A stretch of 64,000 nucleotides of DNA, from assembly GCF_900128995.1 (NCBI RefSeq), contig NZ_FQUE01000004.1:62001-126000 (forward strand), written 5' to 3'. This document shows positions 39,992-48,581 of the stretch, in pieces (positions within the stretch are counted from its first letter, which is position 1; each line of letters opens with the position of its first letter). Under the pieces are notes generated by a model that had not been told where the DNA came from, did no database searches, and saw nothing but the letters and a program-made list of their open reading frames with translations. The DNA comes from Loktanella atrilutea (GTDB lineage: Bacteria; Pseudomonadota; Alphaproteobacteria; Rhodobacterales; Rhodobacteraceae). Both the position numbers and the translations under genes were made by a program.

Positions 39992-40834
39992 ATGGCACTC
40001 AAGTCGTACAAACCGACGACGCCGGGCCAGCGTGGGCTGGTGCTGATCGACCGTTCGGAGCTTTGGAAAGGACGTCCCGTCAAGGCCCTCACCCAGGGTC
40101 TGACGAAATCGGGCGGCCGGAACAACACCGGACGGATCACCATGCGTCGTATCGGTGGGGGCGCGAAGCGTCTCTATCGCATCGTCGATTTCAAGCGCAA
40201 CAAGCTGGACATGTCCGCTGTTGTCGTGCGGATCGAATACGACCCGAACCGCACCGCCTTCATCGCGCTGATCCAGTACGAAGACGGCACACAGAATTAC
40301 ATCCTGGCCCCGCAGCGTATCGCGATCGGTGACAAGGTCATCGCCTCCGCGAAGGCCGACATCAAGCCGGGCAACGCGATGCCGTTCAGCGGCATGCCGA
40401 TCGGCACGATCGTCCACAACATCGAGCTGAAGCAGGGCAAGGGCGGCCAGATCGCCCGTGCAGCCGGCACCTACGCTCAGTTCGTGGGTCGTGACGGTGG
40501 CTACGCCCAGATCCGCCTGTCCTCGGGCGAGCTGCGCCTGGTCCGTCAGGAGTGCATGGCCACCATCGGTGCCGTGTCGAACCCCGACAACTCCAACCAG
40601 AACCTCGGCAAGGCCGGCCGCATGCGCCACTACGGCGTGCGTCCCAGCGTCCGCGGTGTCGCCATGAACCCGATCGACCACCCGCACGGTGGTGGTGAAG
40701 GCCGGACCTCGGGTGGTCGTCACCCGGTCACCCCGTGGGGCAAGGGCACCAAGGGCAACAAGACTCGCGACCGCAACAAGGCCTCCAGCCGCCTGATCGT
40801 CCGTTCGCGTCACCAGAAGAAGAAAGGCCGGTAA
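39992..40834 (+). CDS. rplB: 50S ribosomal protein L2
   Basis: Peptidyl-transferase-centre protein of 280 residues. It begins [20 protein letters not shown] and has [20 protein letters not shown] in key part, [23 protein letters not shown] and [12 protein letters not shown]. His in NPIDHPHGG is the conserved residue. The open frame extends upstream through non-conserved sequence. First gene of the second S10 segment. Confidence 0.98.
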   Translation: MALKSYKPTTPGQRGLVLIDRSELWKGRPVKALTQGLTKSGGRNNTGRITMRRIGGGAKRLYRIVDFKRNKLDMSAVVVRIEYDPNRTAFIALIQYEDGTQNYILAPQRIAIGDKVIASAKADIKPGNAMPFSGMPIGTIVHNIELKQGKGGQIARAAGTYAQFVGRDGGYAQIRLSSGELRLVRQECMATIGAVSNPDNSNQNLGKAGRMRHYGVRPSVRGVAMNPIDHPHGGGEGRTSGGRHPVTPWGKGTKGNKTRDRNKASSRLIVRSRHQKKKGR

Positions 40835-40835
40835 T

Positions 40836-41114
40836 ATGGCACGTTCCGTATGGAAAGGTCCTTTTGTCGACGCTTACGTGTTGAAAAAGGCCGAAGCGTC
40901 CCGCGAAGGCGGCCGCAATGAAGTCATCAAGATCTGGTCGCGCCGCTCGACGATCCTGCCCCAGTTCGTGGGCCTGACGTTTGGCGTCTACAACGGCAAG
41001 AAGCACATCCCTGTCAACGTCAGCGAAGACATGATCGGTCAGAAGTTCGGTGAGTACTCGCCGACCCGGACCTATTACGGTCACGCCGCCGACAAAAAAG
41101 CGAAGCGGAAGTAA
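40836..41114 (+). CDS. rpsS: 30S ribosomal protein S19
   Basis: 30S head protein of 92 residues starting [36 protein letters not shown] and the basic tail [11 protein letters not shown] are typical. One base after rplB. Confidence 0.98.
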   Translation: MARSVWKGPFVDAYVLKKAEASREGGRNEVIKIWSRRSTILPQFVGLTFGVYNGKKHIPVNVSEDMIGQKFGEYSPTRTYYGHAADKKAKRK

Positions 41115-41117
41115 GCC

Positions 41118-41498
41118 ATGAGCAAGGACAAGAATCCCCGCCGCGTGGCTGACAACGAAGCCCGCGCCAAGCTGCGGATGCTGCGCACCAGCCCGCAGAA
41201 ACTGAACCTGGTGGCCGCGCTGATCCGTGGCAAGAAGGTGGACAAGGCCCTGACGGACCTGACCTTCAGCAAGAAGCGGATCGCCGGCGACGTGAAGAAG
41301 TGCCTTCAGTCGGCCATCGCCAACGCCGAGAACAACCACAACCTGGACGTCGACGAACTGGTCGTCGCCGAGGCCTATGTGGGCAAGAACCTGATCATGA
41401 AGCGCGGTCGTCCGCGTGCCCGTGGCCGGTTCGGCAAGATCGTCAAGCCGTTCTCGGAAATCACAATCCTGGTGCGCCAGATCGAGGAGCAAGCATAA
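41118..41498 (+). CDS. rplV: 50S ribosomal protein L22
   Basis: Exit-tunnel protein of 126 residues. [20 protein letters not shown] and the hairpin [20 protein letters not shown] in key part identify it. Its stop shares a base with the rpsC ATG. Confidence 0.98.
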   Translation: MSKDKNPRRVADNEARAKLRMLRTSPQKLNLVAALIRGKKVDKALTDLTFSKKRIAGDVKKCLQSAIANAENNHNLDVDELVVAEAYVGKNLIMKRGRPRARGRFGKIVKPFSEITILVRQIEEQA

Positions 41499-42214
41499 TG
41501 GGTAACAAAGTCAATCCCATCGGTATGCGTCTGCAGGTCAACCGCACCTGGGACAGCCGCTGGTACGCCGACACCAAGGACTACGGCAATCTTCTGCTGG
41601 AAGACCTGGCGATCAAGGCGTTCATTCGTAAAGAGTGCAAGCAGGCCGGCATCAGCCACGTGATCATCGAGCGTCCGCACCGCAAGTGCCGCGTCACGAT
41701 CCACGCGGCCCGTCCGGGCGTCATCATCGGCAAGAAGGGTGCGGACATCGAAGGTCTGCGCCAGAAGCTGGCGAAGCTGACGAAGTCCGAACTGCACCTG
41801 AACATCGTCGAAGTGCGCAAGCCCGAGATGGATGCGGCCCTGGTCGCTGAAAACATCGGTCAGCAGCTGGAACGCCGCGTGTCCTTCCGTCGCGCCATGA
41901 AGCGTGCGGTGCAGAACACGATGCGCATGGGTGCCCTCGGCATCCGGGTGAACCTCGCCGGCCGTCTTGGCGGTGCCGAGATCGCACGGACCGAATGGTA
42001 CCGCGAAGGCCGCGTGCCGCTTCACACCCTGCGGGCCGACATCGACTACGCCCTCTACGAAGCGACGACCCCCTATGGCATCATCGGGATCAAGGTCTGG
42101 ATCTTCAAGGGCGAGATCATGGAGCACGACCCCCAGGGACACGATCGCAAGCACGCCGAGCTGCAGGAGGGCGCGATCCCGCGCGGTCCTGGTGGCCCGC
42201 GTCGTGACCGGTAA
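41498..42214 (+). CDS. rpsC: 30S ribosomal protein S3
   Basis: mRNA-entry protein of 238 residues. It begins [20 protein letters not shown]; the KH motif is [17 protein letters not shown], and the C-terminal domain has [20 protein letters not shown]. It overlaps rplV by one base; the longer frame upstream is not conserved. Confidence 0.98.
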   Translation: MGNKVNPIGMRLQVNRTWDSRWYADTKDYGNLLLEDLAIKAFIRKECKQAGISHVIIERPHRKCRVTIHAARPGVIIGKKGADIEGLRQKLAKLTKSELHLNIVEVRKPEMDAALVAENIGQQLERRVSFRRAMKRAVQNTMRMGALGIRVNLAGRLGGAEIARTEWYREGRVPLHTLRADIDYALYEATTPYGIIGIKVWIFKGEIMEHDPQGHDRKHAELQEGAIPRGPGGPRRDR

Positions 42215-42227
42215 GGAGTAACACAAG

Positions 42228-42641
42228 ATGCTGCAACCAAAGCGCACCAAGTTCCGCAAGATGCACAAGGGCCGGATTCACGGTGATGCGAAGGGCGGGT
42301 CTGACCTGAACTTCGGCACCTATGGTCTGAAGGCCGTGGAGCCCGAGCGGATCACCGCACGCCAGATCGAAGCCGCACGTCGTGCCATGACGCGTCACAT
42401 GAAGCGTCAGGGCCGCGTCTGGATCCGGATCTTCCCGGATCTGCCAGTCACGTCCAAGCCCGTCGAAGTGCGTATGGGTAAGGGTAAGGGTTCGGTCGAT
42501 TTCTGGGCCGCGAAGGTCAAGCCCGGCCGCGTGATGTTCGAGATCGACGGCGTCGACGAAGTCACCGCCCGCGAGGCCCTGCGCCTTGCGGCGATGAAGC
42601 TGCCGATCAAGACCCGCACGGTCGTTCGCGAAGACTGGTGA
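42228..42641 (+). CDS. rplP: 50S ribosomal protein L16
   Basis: A-site region protein of 137 residues starting [16 protein letters not shown]. Arg82 in [14 protein letters not shown] corresponds to E. coli L16 Arg81, the residue that the oxygenase YcfD/RoxA hydroxylates there. rpmC should follow, but a terminator and an oxygenase gene come next. Confidence 0.98.
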   Translation: MLQPKRTKFRKMHKGRIHGDAKGGSDLNFGTYGLKAVEPERITARQIEAARRAMTRHMKRQGRVWIRIFPDLPVTSKPVEVRMGKGKGSVDFWAAKVKPGRVMFEIDGVDEVTAREALRLAAMKLPIKTRTVVREDW

Positions 42642-42676
42642 TCCGAGGCGCCCCGGCGCATTGATCCGAATACCGA

Positions 42677-42706
42677 AAGCCCCGCCCATTCGGCGGGGCT
42701 TTTGCC
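42677..42706 (+). terminator. Intrinsic terminator after rplP
   Basis: AAAGCCCCGCC pairs with GGCGGGGCTTTT around CATTC and ends in a T-run. It splits the S10-spc unit between rplP and rpmC. Confidence 0.9.
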
Positions 42707-42734
42707 ATTCCACCCCATCCATTAGGTTTGCCCC

Positions 42735-43358
42735 ATGTCAGACATCTCCTCTCTCTTCGTGACCCGCCTGTATCGCGCCAAGCTCTCGAAGTATGGCAAA
42801 CCCATTGACGCCGACGAGCTGGAGGCAACCTGCCTGTCGATTGCCGAGGACGACGAGGCGGGGCAGGCGTGGTGCGAGGCGCATGATTTTCCGGGCTATA
42901 CCTCCTATGCCTCCCTAACCGACCTGCCGTGGCGGATGCCGATCTTCAAGACGCTGAAGAAGGCGCTCGACAAGCATGTCCGCGCCTTTGCCACCGACCT
43001 TGCCTTCGACCTCGGCGACAAGAAGCTGAAGCTGGAGGACCTCTGGATCAACATCCTGCCGGAGGGGGGCATCCACACCGCCCATATCCACCCGCATTCG
43101 GTGATCTCCGGCACGACCTATGTGGCGATGCCGCAGGGGACGTCAGCGATCAAGTTCGAGGACCCCCGCCTGCCCATGATGATGGCCGCCCCCGGCCGCC
43201 TGAAAGAGGCAGAGGCGGCTCTGCGCCAGTTCGTCTATGTCGCCCCCGATGTGGGCGATGTGCTGCTGTGGGAAAGCTGGTTACGCCACGAGGTGCCGAT
43301 GAACATGGCCGAGGAGGACCGGATCTCCGTCAGCTTCAACTACCGCTGGGGTGACTGA
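42735..43358 (+). CDS. 2-oxoglutarate/Fe(II) oxygenase of the TIGR02466 type
   Basis: A 207-residue protein of the putative 2OG-Fe(II) oxygenase family TIGR02466. Probable iron ligands lie in [17 protein letters not shown] (His117/His119 region) and at His185 in WLRHEVPMN; Arg196 in [10 protein letters not shown] is the expected 2-oxoglutarate-binding residue. NILPEGG before the motif is also typical. The substrate is unknown. It sits directly behind rplP, a substrate of an unrelated oxygenase in E. coli. It starts 29 bases after the rplP terminator and reads in the same direction. Confidence 0.8.
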   Translation: MSDISSLFVTRLYRAKLSKYGKPIDADELEATCLSIAEDDEAGQAWCEAHDFPGYTSYASLTDLPWRMPIFKTLKKALDKHVRAFATDLAFDLGDKKLKLEDLWINILPEGGIHTAHIHPHSVISGTTYVAMPQGTSAIKFEDPRLPMMMAAPGRLKEAEAALRQFVYVAPDVGDVLLWESWLRHEVPMNMAEEDRISVSFNYRWGD

Positions 43359-43425
43359 GGGCAGCAAGGCAGGTTGTCCCTGACCGACCATTATCTCTTG
43401 ACGGAAAGACTCTTGGGGTAGGGGG

Positions 43426-43454
43426 TTGTCAGACGGGTGCAACACCTGTAGAGG
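43426..43454 (+). promoter_or_regulatory. Possible promoter of rpmC and the spc genes
   Basis: TTGTCA at 43426-43431, a 17-base spacer and TAGAGG at 43449-43454, 75 bases before rpmC. A TTGACG at 43398 with a poorer -10 is an alternative. Confidence 0.4.
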
Positions 43455-43528
43455 GGCGCTTCATCGTGAACTCCACTGGACGAAGGGTGACCCGCAAGGG
43501 CCCTCCAGTGATGTTGAAAGGACTGGCC

Positions 43529-43738
43529 ATGAAAGCCAACGAACTGCGTGACAAGACGCCCGACCAGCTTCGGGAAGAGCTTGTGAATCTTAAGAAAGAA
43601 TCCTTCAACCTGCGTTTCCAGCAGGCCACCGGCCAGCTGGAAAACACCGCGGCGATCCGCAATGCCCGTCGTGGCGCGGCCCGCGTGAAGACGATTCTCA
43701 ACCAGAAAGCGGCAGACGCCGCCAAGTCGGAGGCCTAA
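43529..43738 (+). CDS. rpmC: 50S ribosomal protein L29
   Basis: Small exit-site protein of 69 residues starting [37 protein letters not shown] is typical. GAAAGGA lies upstream of the ATG; an open extension of 21 codons is not conserved. Confidence 0.97.
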   Translation: MKANELRDKTPDQLREELVNLKKESFNLRFQQATGQLENTAAIRNARRGAARVKTILNQKAADAAKSEA

Positions 43739-43741
43739 AGA

Positions 43742-43972
43742 ATGCCCAAGCGTATCCTGACAGGCGTCGTGACGTCCAACCAGAACGAGCAGACCGTGAC
43801 CGTGTCGGTCGAGCGTCGCTTCAAGCACCCGCTGCTGCACAAGACCGTGCGGAAGTCGAAGAAATACCGCGCCCACGACGAGAACAACGCGTTCAACGTG
43901 GGCGATCAGGTGCGCATCCAGGAATGTGCGCCGAAGTCGAAGACGAAACGCTGGGAAGTGATCGCCTCGTAA
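43742..43972 (+). CDS. rpsQ: 30S ribosomal protein S17
   Basis: 16S rRNA-binding protein of 76 residues: [38 protein letters not shown] and [17 protein letters not shown]. Three bases after rpmC. Confidence 0.98.
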   Translation: MPKRILTGVVTSNQNEQTVTVSVERRFKHPLLHKTVRKSKKYRAHDENNAFNVGDQVRIQECAPKSKTKRWEVIAS

Positions 43973-44056
43973 GAGGGTTCGCCAACAGTACAACGAAACC
44001 CTAGGGCCCGCCGGACAGAAATCGGCAAAGTGCCTTAAAGGTCGAAAGGTAACCAA

Positions 44057-44425
44057 ATGATCCAGATGCAGACCAATCTGGATGTTGCTGACAACAGCGG
44101 CGCTCGCCGTGTTCAGTGCATCAAGGTTCTGGGCGGTTCTCACCGCCGGTATGCTTCCGTGGGTGACATCATCGTGGTGTCGGTCAAGGAAGCGATCCCC
44201 CGCGGTCGCGTGAAGAAGGGTGACGTCCGCAAGGCCGTCGTCGTGCGCACCGCCAAGGAAGTTCGCCGTGAAGACGGCACCGCGATCCGTTTCGATCGCA
44301 ACGCGGCTGTTATCCTGAACAACAACAACGAGCCCGTCGGCACCCGTATCTTCGGGCCGGTCGTGCGCGAGCTGCGTGCCAAGAACTTCATGAAAATCAT
44401 CTCTCTTGCGCCGGAGGTGCTGTAA
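44057..44425 (+). CDS. rplN: 50S ribosomal protein L14
   Basis: 122 residues starting [40 protein letters not shown] and [11 protein letters not shown] are typical. The 84-base gap to rpsQ holds no gene. The stop shares a base with the rplX ATG. Confidence 0.98.
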   Translation: MIQMQTNLDVADNSGARRVQCIKVLGGSHRRYASVGDIIVVSVKEAIPRGRVKKGDVRKAVVVRTAKEVRREDGTAIRFDRNAAVILNNNNEPVGTRIFGPVVRELRAKNFMKIISLAPEVL

Positions 44426-44730
44426 TGGCTGCCAAACTTCGCAAAGGTGACAAGGTCATCGTGCTGGCCGGCAAGGACAAGGGCCTGACCGGCGAGATCA
44501 AGTCCGTCGATCCCAAGGCCGGCAAGGCCGTGGTCGAGGGCGTGAACATCGCGATCCGCCACGCCAAGCAGTCGCAATCGTCCGAAGGCGGTCGCACGCC
44601 CAAGCCGATGCCGATCCAGCTGAGCAACCTCGCCATCGCCGACGCCAACGGCAAGCCGACCCGCGTCGGTTTCCGCATGGACGGCGACACCAAGGTGCGC
44701 TTTGCCAAGACCACAGGGGATGCACTCTGA
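44425..44730 (+). CDS. rplX: 50S ribosomal protein L24
   Basis: Assembly initiator of 101 residues with the KOW motif [20 protein letters not shown]. It overlaps rplN and rplE by one base each. Confidence 0.98.
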   Translation: MAAKLRKGDKVIVLAGKDKGLTGEIKSVDPKAGKAVVEGVNIAIRHAKQSQSSEGGRTPKPMPIQLSNLAIADANGKPTRVGFRMDGDTKVRFAKTTGDAL

Positions 44731-45293
44731 TGTTGGACCAAGCAAACTACACGCCGCGCCTGAAGCAGCAGTACACGGACACCATCCGTGCCAAGCTGAA
44801 GGAAGAGTTCGGCTACAAGAACGAGATGCAGATCCCGAAGCTGGACAAGATCGTCCTGAACATCGGCTGTGGCGCAGAAGCTGTCCGTGACAGCAAGAAG
44901 GCCAAGACCGCTCAGGAAGACCTGACCACGATCGCCGGCCAGAAGGCCATGACCACGCGCGCCAAGAAGTCGATCGCCGGCTTCCGCGTCCGCGAGGACA
45001 TGCCGCTGGGTGCGAAAGTGACCCTGCGCGGCCACCGCATGTACGAATTCCTTGACCGCCTGATCACCGTGGCCATGCCCCGCATCCGCGACTTCCGCGG
45101 CGTGTCCGGCAAGTCCTTCGACGGTCGCGGCAACTATGCCACCGGCATCAAGGAACACCTCATCTTCCCCGAGATCAACTTCGACAAGATCGACGAGAAC
45201 TGGGGTATGGACATCGTGATCTGCACCACCGCCAACACCGACGCTGAAGCCAAGAGCCTGTTGAAGCACTTCAACATGCCCTTCAACAGCTGA
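44730..45293 (+). CDS. rplE: 50S ribosomal protein L5
   Basis: 5S rRNA-binding protein of 187 residues: [39 protein letters not shown] and [18 protein letters not shown]. The ATG overlaps the rplX stop. Confidence 0.98.
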   Translation: MLDQANYTPRLKQQYTDTIRAKLKEEFGYKNEMQIPKLDKIVLNIGCGAEAVRDSKKAKTAQEDLTTIAGQKAMTTRAKKSIAGFRVREDMPLGAKVTLRGHRMYEFLDRLITVAMPRIRDFRGVSGKSFDGRGNYATGIKEHLIFPEINFDKIDENWGMDIVICTTANTDAEAKSLLKHFNMPFNS

Positions 45294-45308
45294 TTGGGAG
45301 AATAAGTT

Positions 45309-45614
45309 ATGGCCAAGAAATCCATGATCGAGCGCGAGAAGAAGCGCGAAAAGCTGGTGGCGCAGTATGCTGAGAAGCGTGCGAGCCTGAAGGCGATCAT
45401 CAACGACCAGGAGAAGCCCGTCGAAGAGCGCTTCAAGGCAACGCTGGCGCTCGCCAAGCTGCCGCGCAACTCTTCCGCCGTGCGTCTGCACAACCGTTGC
45501 CAGCTCACCGGGCGTCCGCACGCCTATTACCGCAAACTGAAGATCAGCCGGATCGCGCTGCGGAACCTTGGTTCCAACGGCGAGATCCCGGGCATGGTCA
45601 AGTCGAGCTGGTAA
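45309..45614 (+). CDS. rpsN: 30S ribosomal protein S14
   Basis: 101 residues, the long form without the zinc-binding Cys cluster. It begins [39 protein letters not shown] is the conserved end. Confidence 0.98.
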   Translation: MAKKSMIEREKKREKLVAQYAEKRASLKAIINDQEKPVEERFKATLALAKLPRNSSAVRLHNRCQLTGRPHAYYRKLKISRIALRNLGSNGEIPGMVKSSW

Positions 45615-45626
45615 GGAGAATTTATC

Positions 45627-46022
45627 ATGATGAACGATCCTATCGGTGACATGCTGACCCGTATCCGCAACGGCCAGATGCGCGGCAAGACCTCGGTGGA
45701 AACGCCGGCGTCCAAGCTGCGTGGCTGGGTCCTGGATGTGCTGGCCGACGAAGGCTACATCCGCGGCTACTCCAAGAAAGACGGCAAGGACGGTCACCCG
45801 GCCTTTTCGATCGAACTGAAGTACTACGAAGGCGAAGCCGTCATTCGCGAAGTGAAGCGGGTCTCCAAGCCCGGTCGTCGCGTCTACATGGCCGTCAAGG
45901 ACCTGCCGAGCGTCCGTCAGGGCCTCGGTGTGTCGATTGTCTCCACCCCCAAGGGTGTGATGTCTGACGCAAATGCACGGGCCGCCAACGTCGGCGGCGA
46001 AGTGCTCTGCACCGTCTTCTAA
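45627..46022 (+). CDS. rpsH: 30S ribosomal protein S8
   Basis: 131 residues; 16S rRNA-binding protein and spc operon repressor in E. coli. [19 protein letters not shown] and [18 protein letters not shown] identify it. AAGGAG lies 8 bases before the first of two consecutive ATG codons. Confidence 0.98.
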   Translation: MMNDPIGDMLTRIRNGQMRGKTSVETPASKLRGWVLDVLADEGYIRGYSKKDGKDGHPAFSIELKYYEGEAVIREVKRVSKPGRRVYMAVKDLPSVRQGLGVSIVSTPKGVMSDANARAANVGGEVLCTVF

Positions 46023-46032
46023 GGAGAACACA

Positions 46033-46569
46033 ATGTCTCGTATTGGTAAGAAGCCGGTTTCCCTGCCGTCTGGCGTCACCGCCGACGTGTCCGGTCAGAC
46101 GATCGAAGTGAAGGGGCCGAAAGGCACCCGCAGCTTCAAGGCAACCGACGATGTGACCCTCGCGGTCGAGGACGGTGCGATCACCGTCACGCCGCGCGGC
46201 AAGTCCAAGCGCGCCCGTCAGCAGTGGGGCATGACCCGCTCGATGGTCGAGAACCTCGTCACCGGCGTGACCACCGGCTTTCGCAAGGAGCTGGAGATCA
46301 ACGGTGTGGGTTATCGCGCCACGATGCAGGGCACCGATGTCCTGAAACTGGCATTGGGCTACAGCCACGACGTCAACTTCGAAGTGCCGGAGGGCGTCAC
46401 CGTGACGGCCCCCAAGCAGACCGAGATCGTTGTGGAAGGTATCGACCAGCAGCTTGTCGGTCAGGTCGCAGCGAACATTCGCGAGTGGCGTGCGCCCGAG
46501 CCCTACAAGGGCAAGGGGATCAAGTACAAGGGTGAGTATATCTTCCGCAAAGAAGGTAAGAAGAAGTAA
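46033..46569 (+). CDS. rplF: 50S ribosomal protein L6
   Basis: 178 residues starting [39 protein letters not shown] and [16 protein letters not shown] are typical. Ten bases after rpsH. Confidence 0.98.
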   Translation: MSRIGKKPVSLPSGVTADVSGQTIEVKGPKGTRSFKATDDVTLAVEDGAITVTPRGKSKRARQQWGMTRSMVENLVTGVTTGFRKELEINGVGYRATMQGTDVLKLALGYSHDVNFEVPEGVTVTAPKQTEIVVEGIDQQLVGQVAANIREWRAPEPYKGKGIKYKGEYIFRKEGKKK

Positions 46570-46580
46570 GGACGCATATC

Positions 46581-46940
46581 ATGGCAAACAGCAAAAGAAC
46601 TCTGTTTCTGAAGCGCCGCATGCGCGTCCGGAACAAACTGCGGGCTGTGAACGCCGGGCGCGTGCGCCTGTCCGTTCACCGGTCCAACAAGAACATCAGC
46701 GTCCAGCTGATCGACGACGTGAAAGGCGTGACGCTCGCGTCCGCCTCCACGCTCGAAAAGGATCTGGGCGTTGTGGGTCAGAACAACATCGAGGCCGCCA
46801 AGAAGGTGGGCGCTGCGATTGCAGAGCGCGCCAAGGCCGCCGGTGTGGATGCCGCCTACTTCGACCGTGGCGGCTTCCTGTTCCACGGCAAGGTGAAGGC
46901 TGTCGCCGACGCCGCCCGTGAAGCTGGCCTGAAGATCTAA
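46581..46940 (+). CDS. rplR: 50S ribosomal protein L18
   Basis: 5S rRNA-binding protein of 119 residues: [39 protein letters not shown] and [19 protein letters not shown]. Confidence 0.98.
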   Translation: MANSKRTLFLKRRMRVRNKLRAVNAGRVRLSVHRSNKNISVQLIDDVKGVTLASASTLEKDLGVVGQNNIEAAKKVGAAIAERAKAAGVDAAYFDRGGFLFHGKVKAVADAAREAGLKI

Positions 46941-47046
46941 GGTGCAGGCGGGCGCCTTCGGGCGTCCGCCTCGATGATCGGGGGGCACATGGTCCCACTG
47001 CGATCGTATCAACGGCGGCAACGCCACCCAAGACAAGGATGCCAAC

Positions 47047-47658
47047 ATGGCAGAACGTGATAACAATCGTGGCGGCGGCCGTGGCCGTCGTGAAGAGCAG
47101 ACACCGGAATTCGCCGACCGCCTGGTCGCCATCAACCGCGTGTCCAAGACCGTCAAGGGTGGCAAGCGCTTCGGCTTTGCCGCGCTGGTCGTCGTCGGCG
47201 ACCAGAAGGGTCGCGTCGGTTTCGGCAAGGGCAAGGCCAAGGAGGTCCCCGAGGCCATCCGCAAGGCCACCGAGCAGGCCAAGCGCCAGATGATCCGCGT
47301 CGCCCTGCGCGACGGCCGGACGCTGCACCACGACATGGAAGGCCGTCATGGCGCCGGTCGCGTCGTGATGCGTCAGGCCCCCGCGGGTACCGGCATCATC
47401 GCCGGTGGTCCGATGCGTGCGGTGTTCGAGATGCTGGGCGTGCAGGACGTCGTGTCCAAGTCGCTGGGATCGCAGAACCCCTACAACATGATCCGGGCCA
47501 CCATCGACGGCCTGAACAAGGAACAATCGCCCCGCTCCGTGGCGCAGCGTCGCGGCAAGAAGGTCGCCGACATCCTGCCCAAGCGTGACGATCACGTGAC
47601 CGAGCAAAGCGACGTGGCCCACAATGCCACCGAAGCCGAAGCTACGGCTGACGCGTAA
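47047..47658 (+). CDS. rpsE: 30S ribosomal protein S5
   Basis: Decoding-fidelity protein of 203 residues, about 35 more than E. coli. [19 protein letters not shown] and [18 protein letters not shown] are the core. A C-terminal extension after [10 protein letters not shown] is acidic and Ala-rich ([10 protein letters not shown]). The 106-base spacer after rplR holds a purine-rich stretch but no clear terminator. Confidence 0.98.
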   Translation: MAERDNNRGGGRGRREEQTPEFADRLVAINRVSKTVKGGKRFGFAALVVVGDQKGRVGFGKGKAKEVPEAIRKATEQAKRQMIRVALRDGRTLHHDMEGRHGAGRVVMRQAPAGTGIIAGGPMRAVFEMLGVQDVVSKSLGSQNPYNMIRATIDGLNKEQSPRSVAQRRGKKVADILPKRDDHVTEQSDVAHNATEAEATADA

Positions 47659-47670
47659 GGAGACCTGAGC

Positions 47671-47859
47671 ATGGCTAAAACAATCGTCGTCAAGCAGATC
47701 GGGTCCCCGATCCGCCGCCCCGCCGTTCAGCGTGCCACGCTGGTCGGCCTTGGCCTGAACAAGATGCACCGCACGCGGGAGCTGGAGGATACGCCCTCCG
47801 TCCGCGGCATGGTCAACAGCATCCCGCACCTCGTCGAGATCATCGAAGAGCGCGGCTAA
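47671..47859 (+). CDS. rpmD: 50S ribosomal protein L30
   Basis: 62 residues: [20 protein letters not shown] and [25 protein letters not shown] precedes the ATG. In most bacteria rplO-secY would follow; here a terminator does. Confidence 0.97.
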   Translation: MAKTIVVKQIGSPIRRPAVQRATLVGLGLNKMHRTRELEDTPSVRGMVNSIPHLVEIIEERG

Positions 47860-47894
47860 GCGATCCCGACTGCACCCGCGGGTGCGGACGGCAG

Positions 47895-47922
47895 AACGCC
47901 TCCGGTGAAAACCGGGGGCGTT
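47895..47922 (+). terminator. Intrinsic terminator after rpmD
   Basis: AACGCCTCCGGT pairs with ACCGGGGGCGTT around GAAA (one T-G pair), with a TTTC tail. It ends this spc segment. Confidence 0.88.
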
Positions 47923-48082
47923 TCGCGTTTCGGGGAAGGCGCGTGTCATGCGGAAATTGCATGGATGGTATGGTTTTACGGACGTTGTCTAAAGTTTTCA
48001 AAATGCCTAATTCCTTAGCACAAACGTCATATATCACGCGTACAGGATTCGCTGTACCGTCCAATCTCCGAAAGCTCCTCCC

Positions 48083-48304
48083 ATGACCTACAACTCCAAC
48101 ATTGCCCCCCATGTCTCCTCTTCCAGCTTCGGTCAGGTCGTCGTCGACGCCTTCGCCGATCTGCGCGATGCCTTCGCCCGCCGCCGCGCCTATCGCACGA
48201 CCGCCCGCGATCTGAACGCCCTGTCGGACTACGAACTGGCCGATATCGGCGTCACCCGCGACATGATCGCGGACATCGCCCGGTCCGGTGCCGCCCGCGT
48301 CTGA
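48083..48304 (+). CDS. DUF1127 (YjiS-like) small protein
   Basis: A 73-residue protein with a C-terminal DUF1127 domain (TARDLNALSDYELADIGVTR). Such small Arg-rich proteins bind RNA in some alphaproteobacteria (for example CcaF1 in Rhodobacter). The region before the ATG carries CTCCTCCC rather than a purine-rich ribosome site. The upstream 140 bases are AT-richer. It has its own terminator. Confidence 0.85.
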   Translation: MTYNSNIAPHVSSSSFGQVVVDAFADLRDAFARRRAYRTTARDLNALSDYELADIGVTRDMIADIARSGAARV

Positions 48305-48329
48305 TCCTGCGTTTCCTTGCCTGCCATCG

Positions 48330-48358
48330 CGCCCCCGGACACCCGTTCGGGGGCGTTT
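48330..48358 (+). terminator. Intrinsic terminator after DUF1127
   Basis: CGCCCCCG pairs with CGGGGGCG around a 10-base loop, followed by TTTC. It lies 25 bases after the stop. Confidence 0.8.
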
Positions 48359-48453
48359 CGCGTTTGCGGCCCGGCGGGTCGGTTGACCGGTCGCATGGTG
48401 CTGCCTAGATTGGCGCATCGGTCACATCCACAACGGGAGGGCAAAGGCTGAAC

Positions 48454-48519
48454 ATGCGCATCATTCGCCGTCTTCAGCATGGTCCCCGTGTCGCCCTGCA
48501 GATCCGTTTGCAGGGCTGA
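48454..48519 (+). CDS. Candidate Arg-rich leader peptide upstream of the ABC-F gene
   Basis: A 21-residue frame that begins ATG CGC ATC ATT CGC CGT and encodes MRIIRRLQHGPRVALQIRLQ followed by Gly, with five Arg codons. GGGAGG and AAAGG lie at ribosome-site distance. A 7-base-pair hairpin (48494-48515) covers its last codons. ABC-F resistance genes are often controlled by such leader peptides through ribosome stalling; that this is one is inference. Confidence 0.5.
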   Translation: MRIIRRLQHGPRVALQIRLQG

Positions 48520-48564
48520 CCAGATCCGGTCTGCCCATTTCGCCGCGCTGCCGCGGCACATTTT
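48494..48564 (+). promoter_or_regulatory. Attenuator-like set of hairpins before the ABC-F gene
   Basis: Hairpin 1 pairs CCCTGCA with TGCAGGG (48494-48515). A competing stem pairs GGGC at 48513-48516 with GCCC at 48533-48536, with ACC/GGT inside. Hairpin 3 pairs GCCGCG with CGCGGC around CTGC (48542-48557) and is followed by ACATTTTC, a weak terminator tail. The first two stems share GGG and exclude each other. Confidence 0.45.
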
Positions 48565-48581
48565 CATGTGCAGAGACCGCA

